Shown here in pieces: positions 36,501 to 50,000 of a DNA stretch of 64,000 bases. Below the pieces are notes generated by a model. It was not told the origin of the DNA. It was given only the letters and a program-made list of their open reading frames with translations, and searched no databases. Source of the stretch: Brugia malayi (taxonomy: Eukaryota; Nematoda; Chromadorea; Rhabditida; Onchocercidae); the NCBI RefSeq assembly GCF_000002995.4, contig NW_025062475.1, positions 5,398,187 through 5,462,186 on the forward strand. Reading direction: 5' to 3'. Position numbers and translations under genes: made by a program. The first letter of the stretch is position 1. Every line of letters starts with the position of its first letter.

Positions 36501-38786
36501 GTAAACTTACTGGTGACATCATTCGCAGCCTGTGGTGCTTTTAGTGCTACTTCTTCAAGTCGTGGCATTACCGGTGGTTTGTAACATCTTGGAGGCTTCT
36601 TCCGTTTCTTTCCCATCAATGCTTTATAGTTTTGACGCTTTTTAGTCAAGTAATAGTATAGAACGCAATCTTTTACGCTTTTTCGATCTAGAAATTCCGC
36701 TATCGCCGCAAAATTTTTGCCGTATGTAACAATTTGCTCCCTGAAAGTCTGGAAAAAAGCCGATGAATGTTAAGACAAATATCCTTCTATCCTTATTTAG
36801 AACAATCCGAAATAAAACCGATAGAAATGATGCAAAATATTTCTCTTACTTTTTTTTCGTCATCTGTCCACTTTCCCAAAAAATATTCAATATGAGCATT
36901 ATGATCCTCCAATGCATCTAAGACAACTCCATTTAAATCTATATAAAACGGTGCACTACGCATTCTTGAATTCATCATTATCGGTGGTAGTGCCGCAGCT
37001 GCACGCCGTCTTTTATATTCGTCCTCCTATAATTAGGCCTAGTTACAACAATCAACATAACATTATCTAAAATATGAACTAGAGAGAAGTTTTCTAAACC
37101 AATCTCGAAAATAAAGACTGAAATCGGTGCACAGCAAAGAAAACATGCAACAACTTAAAGTCAATATGACATAATATTTTTAAAAAAATAAACGCCCAAT
37201 AAAACATTTGTTAATTGCTATTCTACATGATCATAACTCCATTTTTCATTAATATTTTCAGCTTCTTTTGTTCTGTTACTGATGTCAAACTCTGTCCGGT
37301 AATGGATGCACACTTTGAAGTATCTGGCTTCATTTCCAATATCTGGCTTGCCAGTATATCAATATATTGTGATTCTTTACCTAAAGCGACAGCTCAAATA
37401 CTGAGCATTGCAGCCATGAACCTAAGAAAAAGAAATTTTTCTTTAGACGATGGGTTGTACCGCCATTCCTTGAATCTTATCAATCCAGTTTCAGAAATAA
37501 AAATGTAAACCTAACAATTAAAAATTTTAAACTAATTTAACCTGTTCTAACTGTTCTGTGGACAGAAGGCCGATTCGACCACACCGCTCTCGTTCTTCTC
37601 GTGTTTTTTTCAATTCCGGAAATGTTTTCTCAAATATTTCACGATGTTTTTCGTCTCGAGCACTGCAAAAATAAAACAGGAAATGAAGAGACAAATATTA
37701 AAATGTTAATAAATGTTATAACAAAAAAGCAAAGCTTACATTTTCTTCTGACTTTTGCAGTACCTCTCGTCTTTCTTCAACCATTCTGCATACATCATAT
37801 TGTATTTTTCAGTTTGATATTTTTGAGCTAATAAATCGTTTTGACGATGCTCCGTCAGCATTTTCACTAAATAAGGTTTTACCATTTTGTATCGCTCAAT
37901 CGTTTCTTGCACCAAGGGACTGTCCCATGGATTTCGATATTGTGGCTGAAAGTTCAATCAGTTAAATGAAGAAAAAGCACTGAAAAAAAAAAAAAAAAAA
38001 TGTTATGAGCATATGTAAAATCATATGATCTTAATTAGAACTGAAAATAAAAATAAATGTACACTGCACCATGCTAATCTTAAGTACGAAATTTTGCTAA
38101 AGAATGACCTTATAACTTAATAATTACTTAGGAAAAAAAAAAAACTTTATAACTCAATAATGAGAGTATCACGCTCTTGTTTTATCATGCCCCTGTAGCA
38201 TTGTTGTAAGCACTTTATTTCTATGATATTCGTCTCAGTTATATTTGCATCATATCTAAGCTGATTTAAAGGCATAAATTATTAGCTTACCAAATGCTAC
38301 ACTACCAACCTTGCTATTATAGAAAAAATCTCTCTTTAATTTTTTCCTATTGGTTACAACCTCAGTAAGAGTGTTTGTGTTACAGGAGTACAGAACGGAT
38401 TTTTTACGATCGGAAATTACATCAGCAAAGTGACGGATATCTGATATAATCTCATACTATATTTCAATAAACACTATTATATTTCACAGAATTACAAAAT
38501 GATAAATTCCAACATCAGCAAATTCGCGAATAAAATAAATATATGGCATCTAGTAGTAAACTTACAACTGTTGCGGCTGAAGGTAACAGATGAGCTGGCA
38601 TCTGAGCTTCAGAACGAAATGCCTTCTTTCGGTTTTCAGCATAAATTCTCTCAACCAGACTCATCGAATCTATGTCTTCAGTACTGTCATCATTTTCTTT
38701 ATCATTATCGGTGCTATCACTCGATATCTTAGACAATTCATTCTCGTATTGCTCCTATATTCAACGTATTTTTCTTTCAAGGTAAC

Positions 38787-38824
<38 letters not shown>

Positions 38825-40618
38825 AGAATAAAAGTTGGGCTTCTAATAAGTTCAGTTTCTCTTATATTTTTATTTTTTATTTGATACTCCGTCCTTAATC
38901 ATGATATATTATGATTCAAATATGTGATTAAATAAGAAAACTTCTTAAATCATTATTAATTCCACAGTTCATAATGAATTCAAATCCTTTAATAAAATAT
39001 TAATTCAATCCTTAAATAAGAACTATCATGAACACCTTTTTTCGTTGTATAATAGTGATCTGGCTATCGACAAGCTTTTTTTCTTTCTCAACTGCTTCTA
39101 AGTGATCGGTGATTGAATTCTTCTTACGTTCTGTTGTTTCGTCAGCAATCATGCTGAATTCACTGCCCATCGTTTCTGATTTCTTCATTTCACCTAATAT
39201 ACCACCACCGATAGAATCCGAACGTCTCCTTTCATCTGGAATCAGCACACTATGTATTTAAAGATTTGCACTTGAAATGTATTTTTTAAAAACGATAAAA
39301 TATCTCCAGAAGACGTCTCACAAATTAGCGAACCATCTATAGAGATTACTCTTTGATATTACCTAAAAATGTAGCCGAGTTGGTCGCAACCATAAAATCT
39401 GCAATTAATGAACGTCGGCGTCGAGCATCCACTTCAGCCTGAATCTCCTACAAATGGAAAGATTTTTACTAATCAAATTGAACATTTATTCTTGTGAAGA
39501 AAATACTGGATGATGAAAGTTTTTCTCTACATATAGAACCAAAACAAAATAATAACTAGAGCTGCAATTCTGACAGTGACATGGAACTGAGGGCAACAGT
39601 GTCATGAAATTCATTAACTCCACATATTTTTTGTCCCTTTAGAGATAGAAGTATATGAATAGCCATACTAATACCTGACGAGACTTTATAGCACCAGGTG
39701 TAGATCCTCGCATCGAAGGGGAATGAGACATTTGTTGATTACTCTGCCTTAATGCATTCAAGCGTTGTATTTGAACAGCTTGCGCTTGACTTTGTTGTAG
39801 TTGTGCTTGCTGTTGTGCCACTTGCATTTTTTGATTTTGCGCTTGAGCTTGTTGAGTTTGAAATGCATGCTGCTGTTGTTGCTGTTGCTGCTGCTAAGAA
39901 AAATGAACACATTTATGGATATGGTCATAATGTGTCACTTATCAATATGATATATTATTAAGTACATTTACATTCTCAACTTCTGATTAGTCGAGCAGAC
40001 CATAACATTAGAAATCAACCTGAATTGCTTGCAAATGAGCATTCTGTGCCGCTTGAGCAACAACCAGTTGTTCAAATTGACGTTGTAAGTGCTGCTGTTG
40101 CTGTTGCTGGGTTAACTGTGCTTGGCTCTGAGCCTACGAATAAAGTCAAAAACAATTTGCATAAGTATATCAAAACATTATGAAATTCCATAATTACTAA
40201 AAAATATTGGACTCAAGGAGAACAACACATCTTAGTTAAGTTTTCAAGTCAATCTCACATTCTTTGGAAGATACACTCAATAACTTTCTACTCACAAACC
40301 CAGATCATTATGAAGAAAATGATGCATCCAGTAAATTTCTCGATTGATCATATAAACTAAACAGTTTATTTAACAATCGATCACTTGATTCAGTTTTTAA
40401 AGTCCATAAAATCAAATTTCAGTTCAAATTACTTGTTGATAAAATTGAGTATACGCTTGATTTGTTATGCCCAGCGATGGATGTAAATAAAGTGCTGCTG
40501 CCAGATTCATACTATTATTAGCATTCTGTTGAGCATTTGGTGCCGTAAAAGGTGGATTACCAGTAGGAAACATTGCCCTTAAACTTTTATCACATTCACC
40601 GAAATGGATAATTTGCAT
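27516..40618 (-). CDS. gei-8: GEI-8-like nuclear receptor corepressor (NCoR/SMRT family), 29 exons
   Basis: Exons in transcript order: 40618-40433, 40133-40020, 39893-39675, 39447-39363, 39235-39036, 38754-38566, 37945-37764, 37662-37542, 37026-36850, 36748-36511, 36018-35832, 35712-35526, 35206-35042, 34935-34757, 34576-34198, 33807-33690, 33405-33065, 32955-32880, 32687-32551, 32384-31983, 31579-31532, 31229-31046, 30838-30603, 30237-30147, 29959-29819, 29645-29104, 28436-28254, 28081-27964, 27781-27516. Frame holds throughout, giving about 1896 residues. Polyglutamine N-terminus; coiled coil DHLEAVEKEKKLVDSQI (residues 240-265) as in the NCoR GPS2/TBL1-binding region; IYAENRKKA; first SANT (about 478-540) with LDRKSVKDCVLYYYLTKK, the HDAC3-activating type; Cys-rich segment (about 571-680); second SANT (about 714-762); low-complexity rest; C-terminus YEPLSDDDD like vertebrate YETLSDSDD. 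It should tether histone deacetylase to nuclear receptors. Ends of exons 12 and 16 are least certain. Confidence 0.88.
31270..31311. repeat. perfect 19-bp hairpin with 4-base loop in gei-8 intron 21
   Basis: Left arm 31270-31288 (begins ctcagcttta) and right arm 31293-31311 are exact reverse complements with loop gaaa. It lies about 41 bases upstream of the exon 22 acceptor on the minus strand, where it could affect branch-point access or form a stable RNA stem. Confidence 0.9.
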
Positions 40619-40660
40619 ACGATGCCATATGATGCTAAAATTAAATTAAACAAGTCAATA
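40619..40660 (-). promoter_or_regulatory. gei-8: candidate spliced-leader acceptor of gei-8
   Basis: On the minus strand tttaatttaattttag ends at 40635, 16 bases before the chosen ATG. The reading frame is open back to the acceptor, so an upstream coding exon cannot be ruled out. A near copy of the acceptor occurs at about 40738. Confidence 0.4.
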
Positions 40661-42831
40661 AAATCCATAATACTTAATTATAACATAATCAAAAACCATA
40701 AACATAATAACAGCCGCAAACATAACAGAACATGCTGCTAAAATTAAATTAAACAATTCAATATGATGGAAGTCAATTAATACGACAAACGGGAACTATA
40801 AAAACAATAGAAGGGTATAAAGCATTGCTACGACAACCAAAAACTATAAATAATCATAAACACAACAGAAGCGTCACTATATGTTCAGAATGTTAAAATG
40901 TGAAATGAATCGTAGTATGAATGATTAAAGAAAATATCATTGTAGTTCAAAGAGTGCTGGCATACTGAACATAACTGAGCATAATTAGACATGGAAACGA
41001 AGTCCGTAAAGCTAATAAATTATCCTAATCACCAACAATAAACAACAAACAAATACCAAACAATCACAACCATACACAAGCAACAACGATGCGTCATCTA
41101 ATTGCAGCAGGCTTGGGTGCAATTTGCTATAGCTGGCAAGCAAACTTCATGCCTTCCTGATATATTCGTTCGTCTCTAATATTAAACTTAAATTTCGTTA
41201 TGTATACCACTTGGTGACGAAGTTAATTTTTCACGATATGATAAACTTATTGTGTTTAATGATGTTAGATGAATAAGATGAAGTGGTTTACTTGATTTAC
41301 ATTACTTTTGATGAATAATTTTTAATAAAGAAGAAAGAAAATCTGCCAAATCTTTTTCATTATTTTTGTTTGTTCAAAAAACGAATGTTTGAAAAAGATT
41401 AGAATAAACTGTAAAACTTCCCAGCGTTTATTATGAATCAATTTCTGCTGAATTAATATTAAATCGAATCTTTTGGTCTTGTTTTGTTTTGTTTTTTTTT
41501 TTTCCTTGTACTATTGCAAAATATTATTTAAAAAAAAAAAAGTGTTTAATTTTTTTTCTGAATGATTGAAAATTTTAGGGTTAGAAGAAAATCAATTATA
41601 TCAGGCTTTTTTTCTCCCGAAATCATCAAAATTTCTATCTTATCTCACAACTAAATGGTGAAAAATTAAAAATTAAAAGTTCGATAATTTCTTCCATCCT
41701 TTTACATCGTTTCGTAGTATTTATCATACAAACTTAAATTTTACTAATTTGATTGAAAAAAAAAAAGTCGAAATCAAATAAGCTTATAAGAATGATTCAG
41801 AATGATGGATACCGTATGAGAGATTCGGTAAAATATGACTGAAAAATGTAAACGGATCATTAAACAAACATTTTTCACCGAAAAAACAAAGATGGATGTT
41901 AACTGATCATCATTAGCATCAACTAACTTTCACTCTTTGCAGTAATTTGATCTCTCCAACGAAATCTCACGTTTTTCTTTCTTTTCACTTTATGCAATAA
42001 ATTTGAAAAGATCAATTCTAATTTGTAACCGTTCCTATCGAAAGTTGTTACATATTATTATAATTAATATTGATTATTATTACATATTGTTACTACTATT
42101 ACTATCATTAGATGGATAATTTTTAATGTATAATATTATATTATGATCTAATATTATAAATCACTTTATTATAAATGAACCACAACAACAACAACAGCGA
42201 ACAGTGAAATGGTATTCAGTATTTCGTTATCTTTAGATTATGAAATTCCCTTTGCATACCGATCAGTGATAAGCTTGCAAATGTAATTTAAAATTTTAAA
42301 CTTTTAAACTGCCTTTTTTCTTTTTAAACGAAAGCACTTGAAGAAATTGATGTAGATTGTAATCCTATGTTTTCATAAATGTCATGTTTCATAACTTACA
42401 ATGTAATTTAAAAAATTTTAAATCTCATTTTTATTCCAACAAAAGAAAAGGATGGAATTTTAGATTTTAAATTTATATCAATTAGAATAGATCAAATTTC
42501 ATGCATTCTTGTTTAATATCTCCAAATTCTTTAATCTCAGTTACTTCCCGAAAAACATACAAATGCAGACAGAATGCCTGCAAATGTAAATTTCTCAAGA
42601 AATTAATGAAACAGCAAGTAACAGTTATTTGTCATTTGTCAAACGGGATAAATGTTATCCTATTCCAAAAAATTAATCCAAACAAAATTTCAAAAGAGCG
42701 AAATTAAATTTTTCAGAAGAAATTAATTTTAAGAATTCGGCAAACATTTTAGACACAGTCTTTTTATACTTTTTGAAAAAAGATGCAGATCAATAAACAT
42801 TAATTAAATTTAATAGAAAATTTTATGCAAA
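40635..42831. other. intergenic region upstream of gei-8
   Basis: The presumed gei-8 promoter and the 3' side of the membrane-protein gene. From about 40680 to 41080 the plus strand is rich in A and C, with recurring cataaa, caacaa and acaac words. No exon is supported. The open frame at 42501-42707 has no splice context or motif. Confidence 0.45.
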
Positions 42832-43927
42832 TTATGGTTTATTGTCTCTCAAAAGTCCAACACAGAGTAAACAAAAACAAAGCAATATTGCAAACAGAAT
42901 TATCATCGAATGAATTATTAGGATAACACTGATAAATGCAGTCCAGTAAACGAAATTATCACAGTGATAAGGTTGGAAATAAATGTTTATGTTTTGTCCC
43001 GGACCATATATCCAAATACAACCTAAAAAACAATGAATTTTGTAAGTGGATTTTAAATTTTAAGCCATAAAATTAAATAGTTTTTATATGATAAGCAATA
43101 ATTTCACTCACTAGATCGCATTTATCTACTGTATCTTACAATAACATGAAATTCTTTCAACTTTCAGATTATAACTTGAAAAATTGTTTATTATAAATTT
43201 GATGTTCAAAGCATTTTAAATACATAATAGTGGACTTTGTACATAGCAAAACGACACTTTTTTTGCATAATTTTCAGATATTAAAAAAAAGTACTGTGAG
43301 ATAAATTTAAGCTTTTGTGAAAGATTTCAGTTAATTTTAGTAAGTCACAAATAATGTCTTAATACTTAGAATTTTCTCATTTTCTCAATTCTAGTGAGCG
43401 AAATTATCCTAGTGATATGGTCGGAAATAGATGTTTATGTTTTATTCCGGACCGTATATTCAAATATAATCTAATAACTTTGTTTCATATTAATTTTGTA
43501 CTGAGGTTTGTTAAAAAGAAAAGAAAAAAAAAACACATAGATACAAAAAAAGAAAATTTTTATTAACTTGCAGCAACCTCAAAATTACCAGAAAATAGCC
43601 AAATAAGTATAGCTGCGATCATTATTCCTTCAAGCGCTTTGCACGTCAAATCAACGCCTAACGTATCAGCACGTGAACGTGGCCAAAAAGCATAGATTCG
43701 CAACATACTCCAAAGAATATACAAGCAACCCATCACAATTAAATAACACTGGGATCATTGGGCGTGACGGACAAAATGGTATATTAATAGTACCTGCAAT
43801 AAATAATAGTAAATCACGCGATAAGAATTTTAATTTTTAGTACCAAACAAAAATTTAAACCTTTCTTTTATCAATTATGAAATTTTTTATTTTTCTCCCT
43901 ATTTCTTATTTTTATCGGACTAGCACT

Positions 43928-43959
<32 letters not shown>

Positions 43960-43964
43960 TTTTA

Positions 43965-44009
<45 letters not shown>

Positions 44010-45558
44010 TATTATTGTTATTATTATTATTATTGTTATTATTATTACTGTTATTATTATTATTACTATTACTATTATTATTATCTTATTATTGTTACTA
44101 TCATTATTATCGTCATTGTCATTGTCATTTATCCGATTATCAAAGCTTATTATGAAAAGTACTGCTAGCTGATTTCATGACACTTAACAACTATTACATG
44201 CATAAGGCCCCATAATGTTAACGAAAACATCAATCCAATCAGATATCTGAAATTTTATTATATAAATTGGAGTGTAAATTTCGAAAATACTTTTAGAATT
44301 TTGATAAGGATGAACCATAGTTAAATCTCTTTCATCGTTATGTAATATTTCTTCATTGCTGTATCTTGCAGTTAACGTATTTAAAGAAAAGCGAAGCTAA
44401 TGATAGCTATTACTAGGGAAATAAAAATAATTATATTAATATCTAGACTAACATGCTGGTAAGCATGAGCTAAGATGTTGTTCAAAGTTGCTTGCGAATT
44501 CCGTAGCACTATTGGAAATCTTGTAAATATCAATAAAACTTTGAAATGTGGGATCCTTCTGTGTGACATTTCTAATTGATCGATTGAAGCTGAAAGTTTA
44601 AGTTGAACTTATTATGAGCACATCGACAATCGTCTCTAATAATAGTTTCTTTTTATTTAATTCATTCTTCCTTGAATTACTAATAATCATGAAAATGTGA
44701 CATTCACTTTGCCATGAACAATTTTCAGTAGTTTTACTTTTGGATCATTTTCTCAAATGTTATTTTTCTATCATTGACAAATTAGATTACGTCAATCTTC
44801 AATTTTCTTCTTCAAAAACACAAAAGTGTTTTCTGATTTGTTTATGGAGTGTTAACAAGCCACAAAGAGTACATAAGAGCAGATTTTCAATTTTTTCTTT
44901 AATAAAAGGAAAATTCATTTTGTTTGAGAGTGATCTGGTAGATGGTTACCGCTATCAACGTGGGATTGTTGTTGCTTGTTGCTGGTCTTTTTGTTATTTA
45001 CTGATAAAAGTCACTACACTCTGTATCAATAGCTTATTTCGACCATGGTATCCAAACGACGATTGATGAATTCCATCGTCAGTAATTTCTAATCGATGCC
45101 TAAAATAAAAGATTGTTAAATCTTCAATTTCTCAACTAAAATTACTGCTGTTACAATTAATCATCAGTAATCAAATTGTTTCGACTCGCGTTTGGCCTTA
45201 ACCACTGTAAGAGTACTTAAAAGAAAAAGGTGATGATATATTAACCTTTTTCTTTTATCTAGCAATTAAGTTTATCAAGGCTGAAGTTGAACTGGAAGCT
45301 TATAAAGATTGAAACTGGAGTGAATTTGTGTTCTAGGCCAATTAATTTTATAATAAAGTGACATTTTAACTACTGGAATATCATTTAGAAATTAATTATT
45401 AATTGCTTATAGCCGTAACAGAGTGTCTATATATCATTTAAAGATTTTGACTTGAAAAAATTTAATTTAATAAGTTAAAATTATCACTTAACATACATAT
45501 AGCTATCTTGACCAATTGACAGTGATTGATAACCATGTCCAAACTGTTCGTTACTTTT
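42832..45558 (-). CDS. multi-pass membrane protein of TMEM272/MARVEL-like type, possibly broken
   Basis: Exon-like blocks in transcript order: 45558-45493 (ends DSYMY), 45099-45002 (contains GYHGRNKLLIQS), 44589-44453 (frame unclear), 44246-44198, 43793-43589 and 43022-42832 with a stop. The last two join in frame: an exon encoding VMGCLYILWSMLRIYAFWP and IMIAAILIWLFSG is followed by WIYGPG, a Cys loop and a final helix before LLRDNKP. The loop-plus-helix order CP-x-x-P-x-IP-x-YLIV resembles what I recall of TMEM272-like four-helix proteins. Two problems appear. Block 44246-44198 is a good membrane helix (YLIGLMFSLTLWGLMH) in one frame, but the splice phase to the next exon fits another. Within 43793-43589 the loop PFCPSRPMIPV and the helix YLIVMG lie in frames differing by one base near 43740-43750. 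A decayed gene, sequence errors or an unrecognised splice are all possible. Confidence 0.5.
43391..43477 (-). pseudogene. decayed duplicate of the last exon of the membrane-protein gene
   Basis: This block aligns along its whole length with 42952-43030, the start of the terminal exon, at about four-fifths identity by eye. Shared words include cgaaattatc and atgtttatgtttt. It keeps an acceptor (ttattag before 43470), but in the expected phase the Trp codon has become a stop within four codons. It lies in the last intron, about 450 bases upstream of the working exon on the minus strand. Confidence 0.75.
43920..44130. repeat. long TTTA/TTA microsatellite
   Basis: About ten tttat units are followed by about 150 bases of interrupted (tta)n with att, act and gtt variants. 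It lies in an intron of the membrane-protein gene. The polyleucine open frame here is a repeat shadow. Confidence 0.9.
45219..45256. repeat. perfect 13-bp hairpin
   Basis: aaaagaaaaaggt (45219-45231) pairs exactly with 45244-45256 across a 12-base spacer. It lies between the first two exon-like blocks of the membrane-protein gene. Confidence 0.7.
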
Positions 45559-47770
45559 CTGAAATAATTGTTTAGCATATAAATCCATTTCACTTCAAGT
45601 TTCCGTCCTTTCTTCTTTTGTTCTCCTTTTTTTTTTTTTGTTTTATAAGCAAACTGCTTTTTAATTATCTGCAAAATCCGGTTAATTTAAATTAGTTAAT
45701 TTTTAATTTTTTTCATTTTAATTAATTTTAATTATTTCCTATGCCATTTGAGAGTAAAAGTGAACAAAATGAGGAATCTTGAATAAATCCTTTGATGACG
45801 AAAAATTAATTTTGAAATTTTCAAAATTTAATAGCTATAAAGTTACAATAATGCTCTCTATCATGTAGCCACCTACATTTATGAATATATTATTTGCACT
45901 AATTGATCAATATCTATCTTGCTATCATTATTTTAATTTTTCAAATTTAAACATTTCAATTAAAAATTCATAATATACTCTCTAAATTAAATGATGCCAT
46001 CCTTCTTTCTACTTTTTCATTCTCGCTTAATTTCTTATATGAGTATGTGCGTCTGTACGCCATTTTAATTATAATCAAATTTCAATTGCACAAACTGTCA
46101 AAGACCATTACTGTTGACAGCAAGTTAAAATAGATAAAGCGATAATGTCATAGATTTAATTTAAAAGTAAATAAGCATTCACAAAGACGAAAACATCAGA
46201 GATATAAGTTAAACAATAATGAAATATTTGAAGAAGTGTATGATAAAACATTTGAATGTTATAATAAGATGCATATAAAAAGAAGTTTCGAAAAAAAACT
46301 CTGAATTAACACATAGAAATTTAAATGTCACCTTGAAGAATAAAACAATTCAAAATTAGTTACTGATAAGAAAAAAGGAGGGCAAAATTAGGTAATTAGT
46401 AGTGTATAGCTAATTTCCCATTGATTGAAAGAATATATTGACTATATGTTTATACAATACTTAGCAAGTAATGAGTACTGCAAATACAATAAATTTAAAC
46501 ATAAATAACCAGAAAAAGTAAATTTTTTGATTTGCTATTTTCGAAAAATAATTTTGTTCAATTCTTTATTTTCTATGAAAAAAGCTTTCATTTTCGAAAT
46601 AACTCAATGTTTGCATGAACTTATTAATCTAATTACTTTTGCATTTATTAAAAAAAGATTAGAAAGTGTTTTAATAAAAATTAAAAAAAAAAAAAAAAAA
46701 AAAAAACTGATAATCTTCAATAAGAATTGAGAATAAATTTGAAAACAAAATTATTCCTTAAATGAAAAGATGATTTCAGAATTTTAATTCCAATTGTCAG
46801 TGCTTTTCACACTGCAGAATTAATTCTTGAAATGAATGAAAATTCATTGGAAATTAAAAATTAATAAAGTTGGAAATTTGAAAATAAATAACTAAAAACA
46901 TAAAGTGAGTGTGCAAAACTGTTATTAGTTCACTTTTTAAAATCCACCAGAATTTATGATTCACAGTGTGACAATTGCATATCGCAATTGTTACTAACAT
47001 GAGCGCATGAAGTTAACTAGCGTTTGAAGGCAAGGTAAACAGCTAATAATAAAAGTGTTGATAATAAATATCACAGGTGATAATAACAGTCAAGGAAAAA
47101 GAAAATCTTGATACTTTTTGTTATTTCTTTATTTCTTTGATTAATTAATTAATTAATCAATTGTTTATTTATTTATTATTATTAGTACTAATTTTTACAA
47201 TTTGTAAACCATTTTGTCATATCTAAATTTCAGTTATATTGATATTTTATGAATGCTAATTAATAATTAATAAATATAATTTAACAGGTATGAAATTGAA
47301 ATCATGCAGGATTTTTATTAACTCTACAAAATATAACTAAACATTGAGCCGAAAAAGTGTAATTACACATAATAATAGATAAGTCAGATTTTTTCATTAT
47401 CGGTAATCAAAAGTTAATGTAATTAAACATGATTCCTTCACACAACAACAAATCGAGCAGTGTTTACATAGCAAACGTAGTTGTGATAAGATAGCTTAGT
47501 TTGACAAATGTCGTTGGTGGTTGGTAGTAGCAATAATAGTAATAGTAATAGCAGTTGTAGCAATATGTTTATGAAATTTGTCCATTGTCATCAATAATTT
47601 AGTTTACCTTCTTCTTAATCAAGTATTGACACTTGTGATAATTGCTGTTGTTTAAAATTTAATTGATCGAATTTTTTAACTCTTGGTATATAGAAAAAAA
47701 ATTTGCAATAGTATGCATACATGCATGTGCTTTGATTAATAATGATTCAATCAATGATCCATGCATGCAG

Positions 47771-47854
47771 GCTGCAGTGACTCCTTGCTACTTATGAGCA
47801 AATTAACATCTGATACTGTCATGCAGCATGCAGATTGCACATCTGCTTCAACAG
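47771..47854 (+). other. isolated candidate exon
   Basis: An 84-base open block is flanked by a plausible acceptor (catgcatgcag) and a strong donor (g|gtaaac). In the phase-2 frame it reads CSDSLLLMSKLTSD then TVMQHADC. GC content is higher than in the neighbouring sequence. No partner exon was found, so it may be chance. Confidence 0.25.
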
Positions 47855-49774
47855 GTAAACAATCCCCAATGTCTTATATCCACTACATTTGCTTTAGTAG
47901 CTGTGTTATTTGTAGAAAGAGTTCAAAAAGTCAAATATTTTTGTTGTTACTCTAAATGAGATTTAAAGTAGCGCAAATTCGCTCATTTTCAAAGTCACAT
48001 AAATTTTTCTCTTTCACGTGAAACGCTGTTTCACGTAGATAGGGCTGTTTTTTTTTTTTTTCTTTTTTTTACAAAATTTTCTAATTACTACTTGTACAAA
48101 GAAATTGTTGATATCTCACTCCATAATTTTATTTAAAACTAATTAACTGAAATAAAAAACAAAATATCACAACGACAGTGACAGGATCAACAATAAAATA
48201 TTTTTATGAATAAATTAAATCATAACAAGAAGGTTTTTAATTTTAAGAAAAAAAAAGAAGACATTTCAGTGATGATTACATCTGTTGATAGAAATAAAAA
48301 AGATTCAAGAAATGTAAAATATAAGCGTTAAATGAATCCGAAACACCTACTATTAGTATTCATGCCATTTACTAATTGAAAATGATATTACGAATTGTTG
48401 CAATAAATTCTAAAATTTGTTTATAATATATTTCTTCAAGTAAATGTATGTGAGCAATTCGACTAAAAAAGTCAAATGTAGAAGAAAAATGAAACAAAAA
48501 AAAAAAAATACTTCTGTGAAATAATTCAAAATAACAAATAAACAAACGATTTTATCGCTTTGTTTATTCGTTGTAGTTATTGAACAAATAATTAATTGAA
48601 AAAACATAAAATATAAAAAACAAAATTAGATAACTATTCGGCAAATTCATTCATAAAATTCAACAACTGAAATAAAATATTCAAATCTGTGAAATATTCT
48701 GACTGATATTAAAAGTTAGTTATTTCATTCAATGAAAGAATGTAAATTATTAGTTATTATTATTATTAATTATTGTCATCAGATTACAACTGATGCATTA
48801 TAATAGTATAAATTAACCTGAACTGGTTGCAGCAGGTATATTTACTGAATTCCTTATCACATTTTATTTCCAAAAAAAAACGAGCAAGAAATGAAATGTT
48901 AACGAGAATTTGAAAGCAATAATCCGCTTAACGGTGGCTTTCTGAATGAACTTCATTCAATTATTTATTATTCAAAGGTTATCAGTAAATTATCTATGAG
49001 ATGAAATGGAACATCACATACTCATATTCATTTCACCAAATTACTTATCCCAAATACCGTTTATCTGTTATCAATGAACAAAATATAATCATTGACAAAT
49101 AGTTCACTAGAATAATGTCATTTTAATAAAAATTTTGACCGAAAAAGATTAGTTTAAAAAAAAAAAATGGCAGAAATATATATATCGCTGCTCATTTTTA
49201 TAATTTCTTGCAATCCAAAAATGATGATAATATTCGCTTTCCAGTTTAGTTGTGATAATTCATAATATTCATAATTTTTATTTTTATTTATATTGCTATA
49301 GAGAAATTATCACTATCATTTATCATAATATCAAATAATGAGTGAATAATCATTTTAATAGATATTTCATAGAAAATATTTGAGCGATAGCATAATTTGA
49401 ATATAATGCATCGCCTTTTGTTAAATTTTTTAAAATAATATTTGAAATGATGGATTTGAGTTTGAATAATCTGAATAAGTTGTATAGCACAAAAACCATT
49501 ATTGGTTAAATTTTGTGGACCATCGAAATTTGAATGACACATAGTGTGATTCATCTAGCTGTTAAGTAATATAGTACGATCGGATTATTCGTCTTATAGA
49601 ATACAATATTTAAAATAAAATAGTGTAATTCGATTGAGATTTTGTTCAATTATGCCAGAGAAAAAGATAAAACAAAATAATTTTCAAATAAAACTTAAAA
49701 ATGTTTAACATTTATTATTGTTTTACTTATTGATTTACATATTGCTTGTAAATAAGTAAGGTATCAAGCAAAAA

Positions 49775-49826
49775 TACTGATATTATCGTTATCTTTATCT
49801 TTTGATATTATCGTTATCTTTGTTAA
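49775..49826. repeat. two-copy 25-bp tandem repeat
   Basis: tgatattatcgttatctttrt occurs twice in direct succession. Simple intergenic duplication. Confidence 0.6.
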
Positions 49827-49954
49827 CATTCCTCTGTTTACATTGTTTCCAGATAATACTTCAATGTTACATTATAAAGTTTTATACCAAGCATATTTGC
49901 AATATTTGATATTTATATGCTGCTTAATATATGCAGTATAATATATTTCCAATA

Positions 49955-50000
49955 GAAGGAGAGAGAGAGAGAGGGAGAAAGAAAGAAAGAAAGAGGAAGG
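49955..50000 (+). repeat. GA-rich purine tract
   Basis: (ga)n passes into (gaaa)n on the plus strand. Low-complexity. Confidence 0.8.

Noticed and set aside
43877..44155. 92-codon open frame, mostly leucine
   Set aside because: It is the translation of a TTTA/TTA microsatellite inside an intron, with no splice or start context.
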